Source of the DNA: Marinobacter profundi | GTDB taxonomy: Bacteria; Pseudomonadota; Gammaproteobacteria; Pseudomonadales; Oleiphilaceae | NCBI RefSeq assembly: GCF_002744715.1 | Contig: NZ_KZ319368.1 | Span: 1 to 64,000, forward strand | DNA length: 64,000 bases | Reading direction: 5' to 3' | The notes under the pieces: model-generated | Database searches by the model: none | Seen by the model: the letters and a program-made list of their open reading frames with translations, nothing else | Told to the model about the DNA's origin: nothing | Shown: in pieces, positions 1 to 8,285 of the stretch | Position numbering within the stretch: position 1 is the first letter of the stretch | Layout of the letters: each line of letters begins with the position of its first letter | Made by a program: the position numbers and the translations under genes

Positions 1-80
1 TCAACACCGGTGTTGTCCGGCTTGACCCGCACCTTGACGTTGTAGTCGATAACTCGTTTTACAGCGACCAGAACCTTCAT
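1..80 (-). CDS. etfB: Electron transfer flavoprotein beta subunit, N-terminal end (partial)
   Basis: Only the first 26 codons are in the window; the gene runs off the left edge. The start reads [19 protein letters not shown], the near-invariant N-terminus of bacterial EtfB, which binds AMP and pairs with EtfA. ETF accepts electrons from acyl-CoA and other dehydrogenases and passes them to ETF-ubiquinone oxidoreductase, encoded divergently at 769-2421. etfA would be expected beyond the left edge (inference). Identification rests on a short but very characteristic peptide. Confidence 0.9.
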   Translation of the reverse strand, partial: MKVLVAVKRVIDYNVKVRVKPDNTGV

Positions 81-173
81 AGATTCCTCGTTCTTCTACG
101 ATGGGTTTAATGACTCGTAACCAGAAACACTCCCCAGGTACTCTGACCTGTACCGAGACCCTTATAAAAAGGC

Positions 174-189
174 CACAAAAGTGTTTGTG
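174..189. promoter_or_regulatory. Inverted repeat upstream of etfB
   Basis: CACAAA-N4-TTTGTG is a perfect 6-bp inverted repeat about 95 bp upstream of the etfB start. It could be an operator or part of the etfB promoter; no known consensus was matched. The rest of the 688-bp gap between etfB and etfD (81-768) holds the palindrome at 505-526, a hairpin at 688-720, and no convincing small gene. Confidence 0.3.
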
Positions 190-504
190 ATTCCTGTCGT
201 ATCAACCTGGCGGATCTTCAGCTAGGAAAGATGCGGCAAGTCGACCGTTGAAAACAGCAATTTCGCACAGGACCTGCTGTCAGGGCGCCCTAATACTGCA
301 GGCAAAGGCCAATCGGGTCAATAGTCCCCAACGACGCGGAGCCTCCGTTGCGCTGGTCAATGGAATGCCCGCGGCCGGTCCGGCGCAACTGAGACGATAG
401 TAATAATCGACTCAGCACACATCCTGCAATACAATCAGCTTCCGTAAAATGAAATCCTGTTTCATTGCAGAACATGGCAAACAATGCCAAAACTGGACGA
501 AGAT

Positions 505-526
505 TTCAAACAAACGTTTGTTTGAA
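505..526. promoter_or_regulatory. Perfect 22-bp palindrome, PsrA/FadR-like operator candidate between etfB and etfD
   Basis: The half-site TTCAAACAAAC is followed at once by its exact reverse complement, with the centre between 515 and 516. It contains CAAAC and GTTTG elements like those in the PsrA (TetR family) consensus from Pseudomonas, where etf genes are reported targets (from memory). A possible etfD promoter has its -35 (TTGTTT, 518-523) inside the palindrome and a -10-like TATCCT at 540-545, so binding would block it. The link to PsrA is inference, because the spacing between elements differs from the published N2-4. Confidence 0.7.
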
Positions 527-687
527 TATCTGGATGCGCTATCCTTATGTCCATAAAAACAGTGCTTATCACCGAATTAGTGTCGTTTGCTACCGTATTT
601 ACCGGTATTATGACGCCCCTGAATTCGGCTACTTGCCGGTAATTAAAGAAGAGAGAACGGGATTATTGAGCGCCGCTGATACCCGCC

Positions 688-720
688 TGCCTGGTTGCCC
701 GACATTCTGTCGGTCAGGCA
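688..720 (+). promoter_or_regulatory. Leader hairpin upstream of etfD
   Basis: Two stacked stems can form: TGCCTG (688-693) with CAGGCA (715-720), and CCGAC (699-703) with GTCGG (709-713). The hairpin lies about 35 bp before the etfD ribosome binding site and has no following U tract, so it is not a terminator. It may only stabilise the leader. Function unknown. Confidence 0.35.
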
Positions 721-768
721 GTGAGCGTCTGAGTCCTTATATCCACCAAGAAGTTTGAGGAGACCAAC

Positions 769-2421
769 GTGGAACGCGAATCGATGGAATTTGATGTTCT
801 TATCGTCGGCGGAGGCCCTGCTGGCCTTTCGGCAGCCTGCCGCGTGATGCAGCTGGCGCAGGAAGCTGGCGAAGAACTGACTGTCTGTGTAGTTGAGAAA
901 GGCTCCGAGATCGGCGCCCATATTCTGGCGGGTACGGTGTTTGAGCCCACCGCCCTCAACGAATTGTTCCCGGACTGGAAAGAAAAAGGGGCACCGCTCA
1001 ACACGCCGGTCACCCGTGACGACATTTTCCTGATGAAGAGCCAGGAAAAGGCCACCAAGATCCCGAATGCCTTTGTGCCCAAGAACATGCACAACAACGG
1101 CAACTACATTATCAGCCTCGGCAACCTGTGCCGCTGGCTGGCCGAGCAGGCTGAAGCGCTGGGCGTCGAGGTGTACCCCGGCTTCGCCGCATCCGAAACC
1201 ATCGTCGAAGATGGCCAGGTCAAAGGCATTATCACCGGCGACATGGGCGTTGCCCGTGACGGCAGCCAGAAAGACAGCTACATGCCGGGCATGGAACTGC
1301 GCGCCAAGTACACCCTGTTCACCGAAGGCTGTCGCGGCCACCTGGGCAAGCGCCTCATCAAGGATTTCAACCTGGATGAAGGCAAGGATCCCCAGCACTA
1401 CGGCATCGGCATCAAGGAACTGTGGGACATCGACCCGGCCAAACATGAGCCCGGCCTCGTGGTTCACAGCACCGGCTGGCCACTGAGCGAAACCGGCTCC
1501 ACCGGCGGTTCCTTCCTGTACCACCTGGAGAATGGCCAGGTGTATGTCGGCCTGATCACTGACCTGGCCTACAGCAACCCGCACCTGAGCCCCTTTGAAG
1601 AAATGCAGCGCCTGAAGCTGCACCCGGAAATCCGTAAATACCTCGAAGGCGGCAAGCGCGTTGCCTACGGCGCCCGTGCCATCACCAAGGGCGGATTCAA
1701 TGCCCTGCCCAAAATGAGCTTCCCGGGCGGCCTGCTGCTGGGCTGTGACGCCGGTACCCTGAACTTCTCCAAAATCAAGGGTTCCCACACTGCCATGAAG
1801 TCCGGCCTGCTGGGTGCAGAAGCCGTGTTCGAAGCATTGAAAGAAGGCAAGTCCGGTGAGGAAATCACCAGCTTTGCCGACCGCTTCAAGAACAGCTGGC
1901 TGTACAAGGAACTCTACGACGAGCGCAATTTCGGACCGTCCATTCACAAGTTCGGCAGCGTGATCGGCGGCGGTATCGCCTTCTTCGAGCAGAATATCCT
2001 GGGTCGAAGCCTGCCGTTCACCTTCCACGATACGATACCCGACTACGCCACCATGAAGCCGGCAGCCGAGTGCAAGAAGGTGGCCTATCCGAAGCCGGAC
2101 AACAAGCTGACCTTCGACCGCCTGTCCTCGGTGTTCATTTCCAACACCAACCACGAGGAAGACCAGCCGGTTCACCTGAAGCTGACCGATCCGGACATTC
2201 CGCTGAAGGACAACCTGCCGAAGTACGACGAGCCTGCGCAGCGCTACTGCCCGGCCGGCGTGTACGAAGTGGTTGAAGCGGAAGACGGCAGCGGCAAGCG
2301 CTTCCAGATCAACGCCCAGAACTGTGTTCACTGCAAGACCTGTGATATCAAGGATCCTGCCCAGAACATCACCTGGGTGACTCCGGAAGGCGGCGGCGGC
2401 CCCAACTATCCCAACATGTAA
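769..2421 (+). CDS. etfD: Electron transfer flavoprotein-ubiquinone oxidoreductase
   Basis: A 550-residue protein of normal family length. It has an N-terminal FAD-binding DVLIVGGGPAGLSAA motif (residues 8-22) and a C-terminal ferredoxin-like segment with the 4Fe-4S cysteines (RYCPAGVYEV, then NCVHCKTCDIKDP). It is a membrane-associated enzyme that passes electrons from reduced ETF to ubiquinone in fatty acid and amino acid oxidation. The GTG start at 769 follows a GAGGAG ribosome site at 757-762; an in-frame ATG at 784 is the alternative. It is divergent from etfB across a shared control region and is followed by a strong terminator. Confidence 0.96.
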   Translation: MERESMEFDVLIVGGGPAGLSAACRVMQLAQEAGEELTVCVVEKGSEIGAHILAGTVFEPTALNELFPDWKEKGAPLNTPVTRDDIFLMKSQEKATKIPNAFVPKNMHNNGNYIISLGNLCRWLAEQAEALGVEVYPGFAASETIVEDGQVKGIITGDMGVARDGSQKDSYMPGMELRAKYTLFTEGCRGHLGKRLIKDFNLDEGKDPQHYGIGIKELWDIDPAKHEPGLVVHSTGWPLSETGSTGGSFLYHLENGQVYVGLITDLAYSNPHLSPFEEMQRLKLHPEIRKYLEGGKRVAYGARAITKGGFNALPKMSFPGGLLLGCDAGTLNFSKIKGSHTAMKSGLLGAEAVFEALKEGKSGEEITSFADRFKNSWLYKELYDERNFGPSIHKFGSVIGGGIAFFEQNILGRSLPFTFHDTIPDYATMKPAAECKKVAYPKPDNKLTFDRLSSVFISNTNHEEDQPVHLKLTDPDIPLKDNLPKYDEPAQRYCPAGVYEVVEAEDGSGKRFQINAQNCVHCKTCDIKDPAQNITWVTPEGGGGPNYPNM

Positions 2422-2433
2422 CGGTTGCGGATC

Positions 2434-2461
2434 AAAACGGCCCCTCGCGGGCCGTTTTTTT
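2434..2461 (+). terminator. Intrinsic terminator of etfD
   Basis: AAAACGGCCC (2434-2443) pairs with GGGCCGTTTT (2449-2458) around a five-base loop and runs into a tract of seven T. It sits 13 bp after the etfD stop codon. Confidence 0.9.
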
Positions 2462-2473
2462 ATGCCCACAAAC

Positions 2474-2499
2474 AAAAAAACGGCCCACAAGGGGCCGTT
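2474..2499 (-). terminator. Intrinsic terminator of slyD
   Basis: On the minus strand AACGGCCC pairs with GGGCCGTT (2492-2499 with 2479-2486), followed by a run of seven U from 2480 to 2474. The stem arms are the same as in the etfD terminator 25 bp away, so the two convergent genes have matched terminators. Confidence 0.85.
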
Positions 2500-2519
2500 T
2501 TCATATCATCCGTCAGGGC

Positions 2520-2981
2520 TTAGTGCACGTGACCGTGTGCCTGCTCTTCTTCGGATGCCTCACGAGCTTCAACCACTTCCACATCAAAGTGCAGGGTCTG
2601 GCCTGCCAGCGGGTGGTTGGCGTCGATGGTTACGGTGTCGTCAGAAACTTCAACAACACGAACGATCTGGGGACCGCCCGGAGTCTGGGCCTGGAACTGC
2701 ATACCCGGCTCGATGGTATCAACGCCCTCGAACGCAGAACGCGGAACCGGCTGGATCAGCTCTTCATTTACTTCGCCATAGCCGTCGGCCGGCGCTACGG
2801 ATACTTTCAGCTGGTCGCCAGCGTTCTTTTCATTCAGTGCACTTTCCAGTCCACCGATGATGTTTTGTGCACCTTCCAGATAAGACAGCGGCTCACGGCC
2901 TTCTACACGGGAGGAATCGAGCTCTTCTCCCTGATCGTTAGTGAGCGTGTAATGGATGGTGACAACACGAGGTTGGGCCAT
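2520..2981 (-). CDS. slyD: FKBP-type peptidyl-prolyl cis-trans isomerase, SlyD-like
   Basis: A 153-residue protein with the FKBP fold split by an insert-in-flap region, as in SlyD. It starts VVTIHYTLTNDQGEELDSS and has GYGEVNEELIQPVPRSAF in the flap and NHPLAGQTLHFDVEVVE near the end. SlyD-type proteins catalyse proline isomerisation and act as cytosolic chaperones. The tail here is short (HGHVH), with few histidines, so the long His-rich nickel-binding tail of E. coli SlyD is missing. Single-gene unit ending at a shared-sequence terminator. A role in metal handling is therefore unlikely (inference). Confidence 0.9.
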   Translation of the reverse strand: MAQPRVVTIHYTLTNDQGEELDSSRVEGREPLSYLEGAQNIIGGLESALNEKNAGDQLKVSVAPADGYGEVNEELIQPVPRSAFEGVDTIEPGMQFQAQTPGGPQIVRVVEVSDDTVTIDANHPLAGQTLHFDVEVVEAREASEEEQAHGHVH

Positions 2982-3183
2982 GTGATCTCCTTGCGTGTCG
3001 CAATGACTGTATGAGTGTGTGTGTCAGGTAATCGAAAGTGATCTTGAACAGCCGGACTGCACAGAGGGACTCACGACCACCGGGCCTCGTTAGAGAGCCA
3101 GGCTCGGTAACAAGATGAAGACACAGTCTAACAAGTACGAGACTGCGTTTTCTACCTCCTACCTTGGGGCCCGTCGGGTTATT

Positions 3184-3753
3184 TCAAGCCCCGGCAGCGA
3201 TTTCAAAGAAAATTCCGTTGCTCCAGACTCCGAGCACGCCCCCATTATCCCCGGATTTTTCAACCACATGGCCAGCCAGGTCGTAGTAGGCGGCAGTCAC
3301 CAGCCGGGCTTCCAGGCCGTGGCGAACAGCAACCACCGGTCTCGGCTCTCCGGTCCCCGGATACTGCCCGAGAACCAGCGGATGCCGGTCACCCACAGCC
3401 AGTCGTTCTCCGGTATTGGTGGTCAGGTATAGACACTGCCGTTCGCCCTCCCTCTCCACTTCCAGGCTGTGGGCAAGCAACGGTGCGTCCTCGACCTGGA
3501 TCCGCCATTTCTCGACGGGGGTGACGAGGTAATACTCACCGTCCGCCTCGCGCCGCAGGATCGTGGAAAACAACCTTACGATGGCCTCACGCCCGAGTGG
3601 CTCGCCCTGGTAGAACCAGACGCCGTCCCGGGCAATTCGGATATCGATATCTCCGGACAACTCAGGGTGCCACTGATCGAGTGGCGGCAATCCCTTGCCA
3701 GGGCCCTGGGCCCCGGTAACCTGGTCCGCAATCCTGTTCGGATCCTGACTCAT
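3184..3753 (-). CDS. DUF1285 domain protein
   Basis: A 189-residue protein matching my recollection of the DUF1285 family: PPLDQWHPELSGDIDIRI near the N-terminus, then GVWFYQGEPLGREAIVRLFSTILRRE and EYYLVTPVEKWRIQVEDAP. The family is widespread in Proteobacteria and its biochemical role is not known. There is no signal peptide or membrane segment, so it is probably cytosolic. It lies 21 bp downstream of the radical SAM gene on the same strand, so the two may be cotranscribed. The 202-bp gap between it and slyD shows nothing clear. Confidence 0.85.
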   Translation of the reverse strand: MSQDPNRIADQVTGAQGPGKGLPPLDQWHPELSGDIDIRIARDGVWFYQGEPLGREAIVRLFSTILRREADGEYYLVTPVEKWRIQVEDAPLLAHSLEVEREGERQCLYLTTNTGERLAVGDRHPLVLGQYPGTGEPRPVVAVRHGLEARLVTAAYYDLAGHVVEKSGDNGGVLGVWSNGIFFEIAAGA

Positions 3754-3774
3754 CGCTTCGCTCCGTTAACCCGT

Positions 3775-4671
3775 TTATAACCCGCGCATCCACTCCGGCC
3801 GCAGGGGTACTGCGCCTGGACTGGTGAGGGCGAGATTCACTTCCTGCAACAGACGTGTCTTGTCACGGCCAAGAACGCCCTTCAACACCAGGTAATTCGA
3901 GGCATGATCACTGCGAAACACCGTCTTCTCGAGCTCCAGGTGCTCAAGGAACAGCCGGATCTCCTCGAACAGGCCGGGCTGTGTCAGTGGTTCAAAATCG
4001 TCGCCAAATCCCGCCCGGAACCGCGCCTCCCCCTGCGGAAAGCTGACCACCAGCGTGGAGAGGTAGTCGGGCTGGGTTTCGTTGCACAACCGCGCAGTGT
4101 TTACGGCATGCTGACGGGAGAGGATCATGCCGCCGAGGCCATTCAGCACCATGACGGAGCTGGTGAGGCCCGCCTGACGGATCTTTTCCAGAGCTGAGCG
4201 AGTGGACTCGTAACTCTCGCCCTTGTTTACCCGCCGCAGTACCTCGTCATCACCGGATTCCATACCGACGTAGAGGATACCCAGCCCCGCCTCACGCAGC
4301 TCAGCTAGCTCCTCAACTGATTTCCTGGCCAGATTCCGCGGCAGGCAGTAGCTGGAAACCCGCTGTAGCCCCGGAAAAGCCTGCCTCAACTCGCCCAGAA
4401 TGCCCAGCAGACGCCGGGTTGGCAGGACCATGGCATCACCGTCGGCAAGGAAAACCCGGCGCACATCACCGATGGCACTGGCCGCACGCTCAATATCTTG
4501 GCGGATATCGTCATCCTTGCGGGCACGGAATTTCTTCTGGGGCTGAGTGTACATTTCGCAAAAGGTGCACTGGTTCCAGGAGCAGCCGTTGGTCACCGGC
4601 AAAATCAGCGAGCGGGCTTCACTGGGAGGCCGGAACACCGGCTCAACATAGTCGATTGGAAAGCTGTACAT
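3775..4671 (-). CDS. Radical SAM protein
   Basis: A radical SAM enzyme of about 298 residues from the ATG at 4671, beginning MYSFPIDYVEPVFRPPSEA. The cluster motif is TNGCSWNQCTFCEMY, a CX4CX2C arrangement rather than the usual CX3CX2C; this spacing is found in one uncharacterised family of HemN/YgiQ-like radical SAM proteins (recollection). YVGMESGDDEVL and the barrel motifs downstream support the fold. Substrate unknown. An upstream in-frame ATG at 4737 would add 22 residues, but neither start has a strong ribosome site; the shorter form matches the conserved N-terminus better. Probably cotranscribed with the DUF1285 gene. Confidence 0.85.
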   Translation of the reverse strand: MYSFPIDYVEPVFRPPSEARSLILPVTNGCSWNQCTFCEMYTQPQKKFRARKDDDIRQDIERAASAIGDVRRVFLADGDAMVLPTRRLLGILGELRQAFPGLQRVSSYCLPRNLARKSVEELAELREAGLGILYVGMESGDDEVLRRVNKGESYESTRSALEKIRQAGLTSSVMVLNGLGGMILSRQHAVNTARLCNETQPDYLSTLVVSFPQGEARFRAGFGDDFEPLTQPGLFEEIRLFLEHLELEKTVFRSDHASNYLVLKGVLGRDKTRLLQEVNLALTSPGAVPLRPEWMRGL

Positions 4672-4786
4672 CGGCAACACCAAACACAGGTCAATGGATC
4701 CCGGACCGTACAGGCAATACCCCTGCCCCGCAATCAAAACAGGCAGGAAGGTCCGGGGGGCAACATTCAGAAGTTACATCATACCC

Positions 4787-4824
4787 AAAAAAAATGGCGG
4801 GCCTGAAGCAGGCCCGCCATTTTT
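4787..4824 (-). terminator. Strong intrinsic terminator of the tctCBA operon
   Basis: A 16-bp perfect stem (4790-4805 with 4809-4824, core GGCGGGCC) with a three-base loop. On the minus strand it is followed by about eight U (A tract at 4787-4794 on the plus strand). It lies 15 bp after the tctA stop codon. Flanking A and T tracts could make it work in both directions. Confidence 0.9.
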
Positions 4825-4838
4825 CAACGCCTATGCCC

Positions 4839-6323
4839 TCAGGCAGCGCTGGCTTCCTGGCGGCTCAGCCAGTAGCGACGAATCGCAAACAGCAGCGATG
4901 CCACGGTCAGGGTAATGAACACCCAGGCGATCGGTCCGCGGAAGAAAATGCTTGGGTCGCCCTTACTGATCAACAGCGTCCGGCGCAGGTTGTCCTCGAA
5001 CATCGGCCCCAGAATGAAACCGATCAGGAACGGCGCAGCCGCAACTCCGGTACGGTTGAAGATAAAGCCCAACACACCGAAGATCAGCATCAGCCCGATA
5101 TCGAAGGTGTTGTTGTTGACCGCGTATGCGCCATAGACACAGAACATCAGCACGATCGGCAACAGGATGGATTTGGGGATATCCGCAATCAGCGAGAAAT
5201 AGCGGATTGCCGCGTTACCCACCACCAGCAGGACCACTGAACTGACCAGGATGCCACAGAACAGTGCGTACACCAGGGTGAGGTTTTCCTGGAACAACAC
5301 GGGGCCCGGTGTCAGGCCGTGGATCATGAATGCACCAAGGATAATGGCGGTGATGACATCACCGGGAATGCCCAGCGACAGCAACGGAATCAGGGTTGCT
5401 CCGGCAACGCCGTTGTTGCCCGCCTCGGCCGCCGCAACACCTTCAATCTCGCCCTTGCCGAAATTGGCTTTACGTGGCGAATTGCGCTTGGCCTCACTGT
5501 AGGAAATGAACGCCGCAGAAGTCGCACCGGTACCCGGGATGGCACCAATGATAACTCCGATGATGCTGCCGCGAACCACCGACTTCAGGCACCCCTTGAA
5601 CTCTTTCCAGGTCAGCGAGGCACCGCTGACAGCAGTGCGGATGTGAGGGAGGACCTTGGAGGTATAGAACTCGATTACCTCGGGGATGGCGAACAGACCA
5701 ATCAACAGCGGGATGAAGGATACCCGGTCCATCAGGTTATAACTGTCAAAGGTCAGCCGCTGGGTGCCATAAACCGCATCCAGGCCCACGGTGGAAACAA
5801 TGATGCCCAGCCCTGCTGCGATCAGCCCCTTGATCACCGAGTCGCCGGAAACCGACACGATGATGGTCAGGGAGAAACAGATCAGCCAGAAATACTCGGG
5901 CGGACCAAAGTTCAGGGCGATTTTGGCCAGGTACGCGGCAAAGAAGATCAGCGCGATGTTGGAAATCATATCCGCAACACAGGAGGAGTAGAGTGCGGTC
6001 TTCAGGGCCTTTTTAGCCTTACCCTGCTGCGCCAGCGGGTAACCATCCAGCAAGGTACAGGCGGCCGCCGGTGAACCCGGTGTGCGGATCAGAATCGCGG
6101 TAATGGAGCCACCGTACATGCCGCCCTTGTAGATGCCCACAAGGAGCAGAATTGCGGTAACCGGCTCCATGGAAAAGGTGAACGGCAACGCCAGGGCAAC
6201 GGCCATGGTGGCGGTCAGCCCCGGAATCGCACCAACCACAACACCGACGAGTACCCCGGCGGCGATGGCGAGAAAGTTATCGACGCTCAGAAAGAGCGCA
6301 AGTACTTCAGAAAAGTTTTCCAT
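4839..6323 (-). CDS. tctA: Tripartite tricarboxylate transporter, large permease TctA
   Basis: A 494-residue integral membrane protein with about twelve hydrophobic segments. It carries the TctA signatures GAIPGLTATMAVALALPFTF (residues 32-51), YGGSITAILIRTPGSPAAA (about 70-88) and a second GAIPGTGATSAAFISY. TctA is the ion-coupled transmembrane subunit that takes carboxylates delivered by the periplasmic protein TctC. Third gene of tctC-tctB-tctA, ending in a strong terminator. The substrate cannot be read from TctA; the adjacent CoA-linked beta-oxidation genes suggest an organic (di)carboxylate. Confidence 0.95.
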   Translation of the reverse strand: MENFSEVLALFLSVDNFLAIAAGVLVGVVVGAIPGLTATMAVALALPFTFSMEPVTAILLLVGIYKGGMYGGSITAILIRTPGSPAAACTLLDGYPLAQQGKAKKALKTALYSSCVADMISNIALIFFAAYLAKIALNFGPPEYFWLICFSLTIIVSVSGDSVIKGLIAAGLGIIVSTVGLDAVYGTQRLTFDSYNLMDRVSFIPLLIGLFAIPEVIEFYTSKVLPHIRTAVSGASLTWKEFKGCLKSVVRGSIIGVIIGAIPGTGATSAAFISYSEAKRNSPRKANFGKGEIEGVAAAEAGNNGVAGATLIPLLSLGIPGDVITAIILGAFMIHGLTPGPVLFQENLTLVYALFCGILVSSVVLLVVGNAAIRYFSLIADIPKSILLPIVLMFCVYGAYAVNNNTFDIGLMLIFGVLGFIFNRTGVAAAPFLIGFILGPMFEDNLRRTLLISKGDPSIFFRGPIAWVFITLTVASLLFAIRRYWLSRQEASAA

Positions 6324-6412
6324 TTCATGTGTCCCGGAAAAATGGGCCGTTAAACAGCTTCAGTCTTGATTACCAACGCCGGAGCAGACCGAGCCGACGT
6401 TGCCATGGAGAT

Positions 6413-6934
6413 CTATTCCCAGAGAGTTCCCACCGGCAGCGGGACGTTAAGCAGGTGGACAAACAACAGGGAAACAACCACCGGAAATACGATTGCCAGC
6501 AGGTAGATCGAGACTTTGCGCAGATCGCTGGCGAGGAACAGCAACACCGAAACCAGGATGCCACTGCCAATAGCGCCGAGCTCTTCGAAGAACAGCATGT
6601 AGATTGCTCCGGATGCAATCATCAGCACCCAGCGCAGTACCGGAATACCTTCATGGAGCTTCTCTGCAGCCGTGTGCCTGGGAGGACGCACCAGCCCCTC
6701 AATCAGGAGCGCAAGCGAGAGCAGCAGAACAAGCCAGCCGGCAAGCTGCGGAAGGAACCGCGGCGACAGCAGCGGATGCTGCATGGAGGGCGGCTCATTG
6801 ATATAAGTGGGAGCGATGTAGAAAAGGAAGATGCCTGCCACAAGAACCAGGATCGCACCCAGCACTGAATTAGGGTTTAACCTGCCGTAGGAACGCTCGG
6901 TAACTTCGGAGAGGTTAATCTCGGACTTTTCCAT
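6413..6934 (-). CDS. tctB: Tripartite tricarboxylate transporter, small permease TctB
   Basis: A 173-residue protein with four hydrophobic segments: GAILVLVAGIFLFYIAPTYI, LAGWLVLLLSLALLIEGLV, VLRWVLMIASGAIYMLFFEEL and the C-terminal pair LLAIVFPVVVSLLFVHLL. This is the layout of TctB, the poorly conserved small membrane subunit of TTT importers. It lies between tctC and tctA. A hairpin with a U tract at 6969-7003 separates it from tctC and would lower its expression relative to the binding protein. Confidence 0.9.
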   Translation of the reverse strand: MEKSEINLSEVTERSYGRLNPNSVLGAILVLVAGIFLFYIAPTYINEPPSMQHPLLSPRFLPQLAGWLVLLLSLALLIEGLVRPPRHTAAEKLHEGIPVLRWVLMIASGAIYMLFFEELGAIGSGILVSVLLFLASDLRKVSIYLLAIVFPVVVSLLFVHLLNVPLPVGTLWE

Positions 6935-6968
6935 ACTTTTGCCTCGGTGAACGGGTCACTGACACTAT

Positions 6969-7003
6969 AAAAAAAGGGGCGGAAGGCTCTCGCCCCCCGC
7001 CCC
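6969..7003 (-). terminator. Intercistronic hairpin and U tract between tctC and tctB
   Basis: On the minus strand GGGGCGG (7003-6997) pairs with CCGCCCC (6982-6976) across a 14-base loop, then a run of seven U. It sits 11 bp past the tctC stop and 35 bp before the tctB start. It is probably a partial terminator or a 3' stabiliser giving more binding protein than permease, as seen in many binding-protein operons. Confidence 0.7.
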
Positions 7004-7014
7004 AAAAGGCTGAA

Positions 7015-8004
7015 TCAACGCTTCAGATTTGCCTTTTCTGCAACTTCCGCCCACTTGGTCAGTTCTTCAGCTACGAAGTTACGGAAATCGTCACCAACGA
7101 CCTTGCCAGCTTCAGCACCGAACTGCGGCAGGAAGTTGTTGAAGTCTTCACCCGCCATGATCTTGTCCAGGGCTTCCTGGAGCTTGGTCACGCCTTCCTC
7201 CGGGAAGGATTTGTGAGCAATCAGACCAAACCATGCAGATGTTTCATAGTCACCCAGACCGTACTCGGCACCGGCTTCCTGGATAGTCGGGACACCCGGG
7301 AGGAACTCGGACGGTGTTGCGGTGGTAACTGCCAGGGCCTTCAGCTTGCCCGACTGGATATGCGGGTAAACCGTCGGCATGTTTTCAAACGCTACGTCAA
7401 CGTCACCGGACAGCAGGGCCGGCAGTGCTTCGCCTGAACCACGGAAAGGAACGTGGACCATCTTGGCACCGGTCAGGTTCTTGAACAGCTCACCGGACAT
7501 GTGGATGGAGCTGCCGATGCCCGGGGAACTGAAAGACAGTTCCTCTTGCTTGGCGGCTTCAACGAATTCGGCAACGGTGTTGTATGGGCTGTTGCCCGGA
7601 ACAACCATCACGTTCGGAATGTTGATGACGTTACGGATGAAGCGGAAATCTTCAATCGGGTTATAGCGCAGGTTCGGGTAGATGGCCGCGCCAATGGTGT
7701 GCCCCGGAGATGCCATGACCAGAGTGTGGTCAGAGCCACGACCACCACGGGCCAACTGGGCCGTCGCTACGGTTGAACCGGCACCTGGACGGTTCTCGAC
7801 GATGACCGTGTCCAGCTCTTTCTGGAGAAGGTCAGCAACCTTCCGGGAAAGCAGATCGGTTGTTCCGCCGGCGGAGTAAGGAACCACCAGACGAATATTG
7901 TCTTCAGGCCAGCCTTCGGCAAGCACCTGAGGCGAGGAAAGGGTTAATACGGCGGCAACACCCAGTGCCGCAGTTTTCGCAGCGTTCCTGATCAACTGTC
8001 TCAT
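7015..8004 (-). CDS. tctC: TTT-family periplasmic solute-binding protein TctC (Bug family)
   Basis: A 329-residue protein with a signal peptide (RNAAKTAALGVAAVLTLSS, cleavage probably after QVLA), then the Bug/TctC start GWPEDNIRLVVPYSAGGTTD. VENRPGAGSTVATAQLA and the domain-crossing PFRGSGEALPALLSGDVD region are typical. It captures a carboxylate in the periplasm and delivers it to TctAB. It is the first gene of the operon; its leader holds two tandem IclR-type operators. Ligand specificity is unknown; family members bind citrate, adipate, glutamate, nicotinate and others. Confidence 0.95.
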   Translation of the reverse strand: MRQLIRNAAKTAALGVAAVLTLSSPQVLAEGWPEDNIRLVVPYSAGGTTDLLSRKVADLLQKELDTVIVENRPGAGSTVATAQLARGGRGSDHTLVMASPGHTIGAAIYPNLRYNPIEDFRFIRNVINIPNVMVVPGNSPYNTVAEFVEAAKQEELSFSSPGIGSSIHMSGELFKNLTGAKMVHVPFRGSGEALPALLSGDVDVAFENMPTVYPHIQSGKLKALAVTTATPSEFLPGVPTIQEAGAEYGLGDYETSAWFGLIAHKSFPEEGVTKLQEALDKIMAGEDFNNFLPQFGAEAGKVVGDDFRNFVAEELTKWAEVAEKANLKR

Positions 8005-8035
8005 TTTTCTGCTTGTCCTCTTGGTTGATTAGAAT

Positions 8036-8069
8036 GTTCGTTTATCGAACCAGTGTTCGTATATCGAAG
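8036..8069. promoter_or_regulatory. Two tandem IclR-type operators in the tctC promoter
   Basis: Two 15-bp imperfect palindromes, GTTCG-TTTAT-CGAAC (8036-8050) and GTTCG-TATAT-CGAAG (8055-8069), begin 19 bp apart and lie 32 to 65 bp upstream of the tctC ATG. They match the 15-bp GTTCGATAATCGCAC site recalled for PcaR of Pseudomonas putida. The same pair with the same 19-bp step occurs upstream of the neighbouring iclR gene at 9205-9238. Being so near the start codon they probably overlap the core promoter. Confidence 0.75.
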
Positions 8070-8285
8070 TCGGTGCGTAATTTCACATATTCGACCGTGT
8101 CGCGCAACAGCTTTATGGCAACCGGGAAGCCCCAAAAATCGATCAGTTTGAGGTGGCTCAGCAGATGATGGATAAAAATCAATAATTTAGACGAGCACCT
8201 GGGATACGGTACAAAATTTAGACTTTGGTCATAGATTTCGTATCGTATTGGTGAAGGGCGGCCTTCTGGCGGGAGCTGACGAAGG

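Noticed and set aside
465..758. 97-codon frame in the etfB-etfD gap
   Set aside because: It covers the palindrome and leader hairpin, has no clear ribosome site and no recognisable sequence.
643..2490. 615-codon open frame antisense to etfD
   Set aside because: It mirrors the codon pattern of etfD, shows no recognisable motif and would leave no gene on the better-supported strand. GC-rich genes often give such antisense frames.
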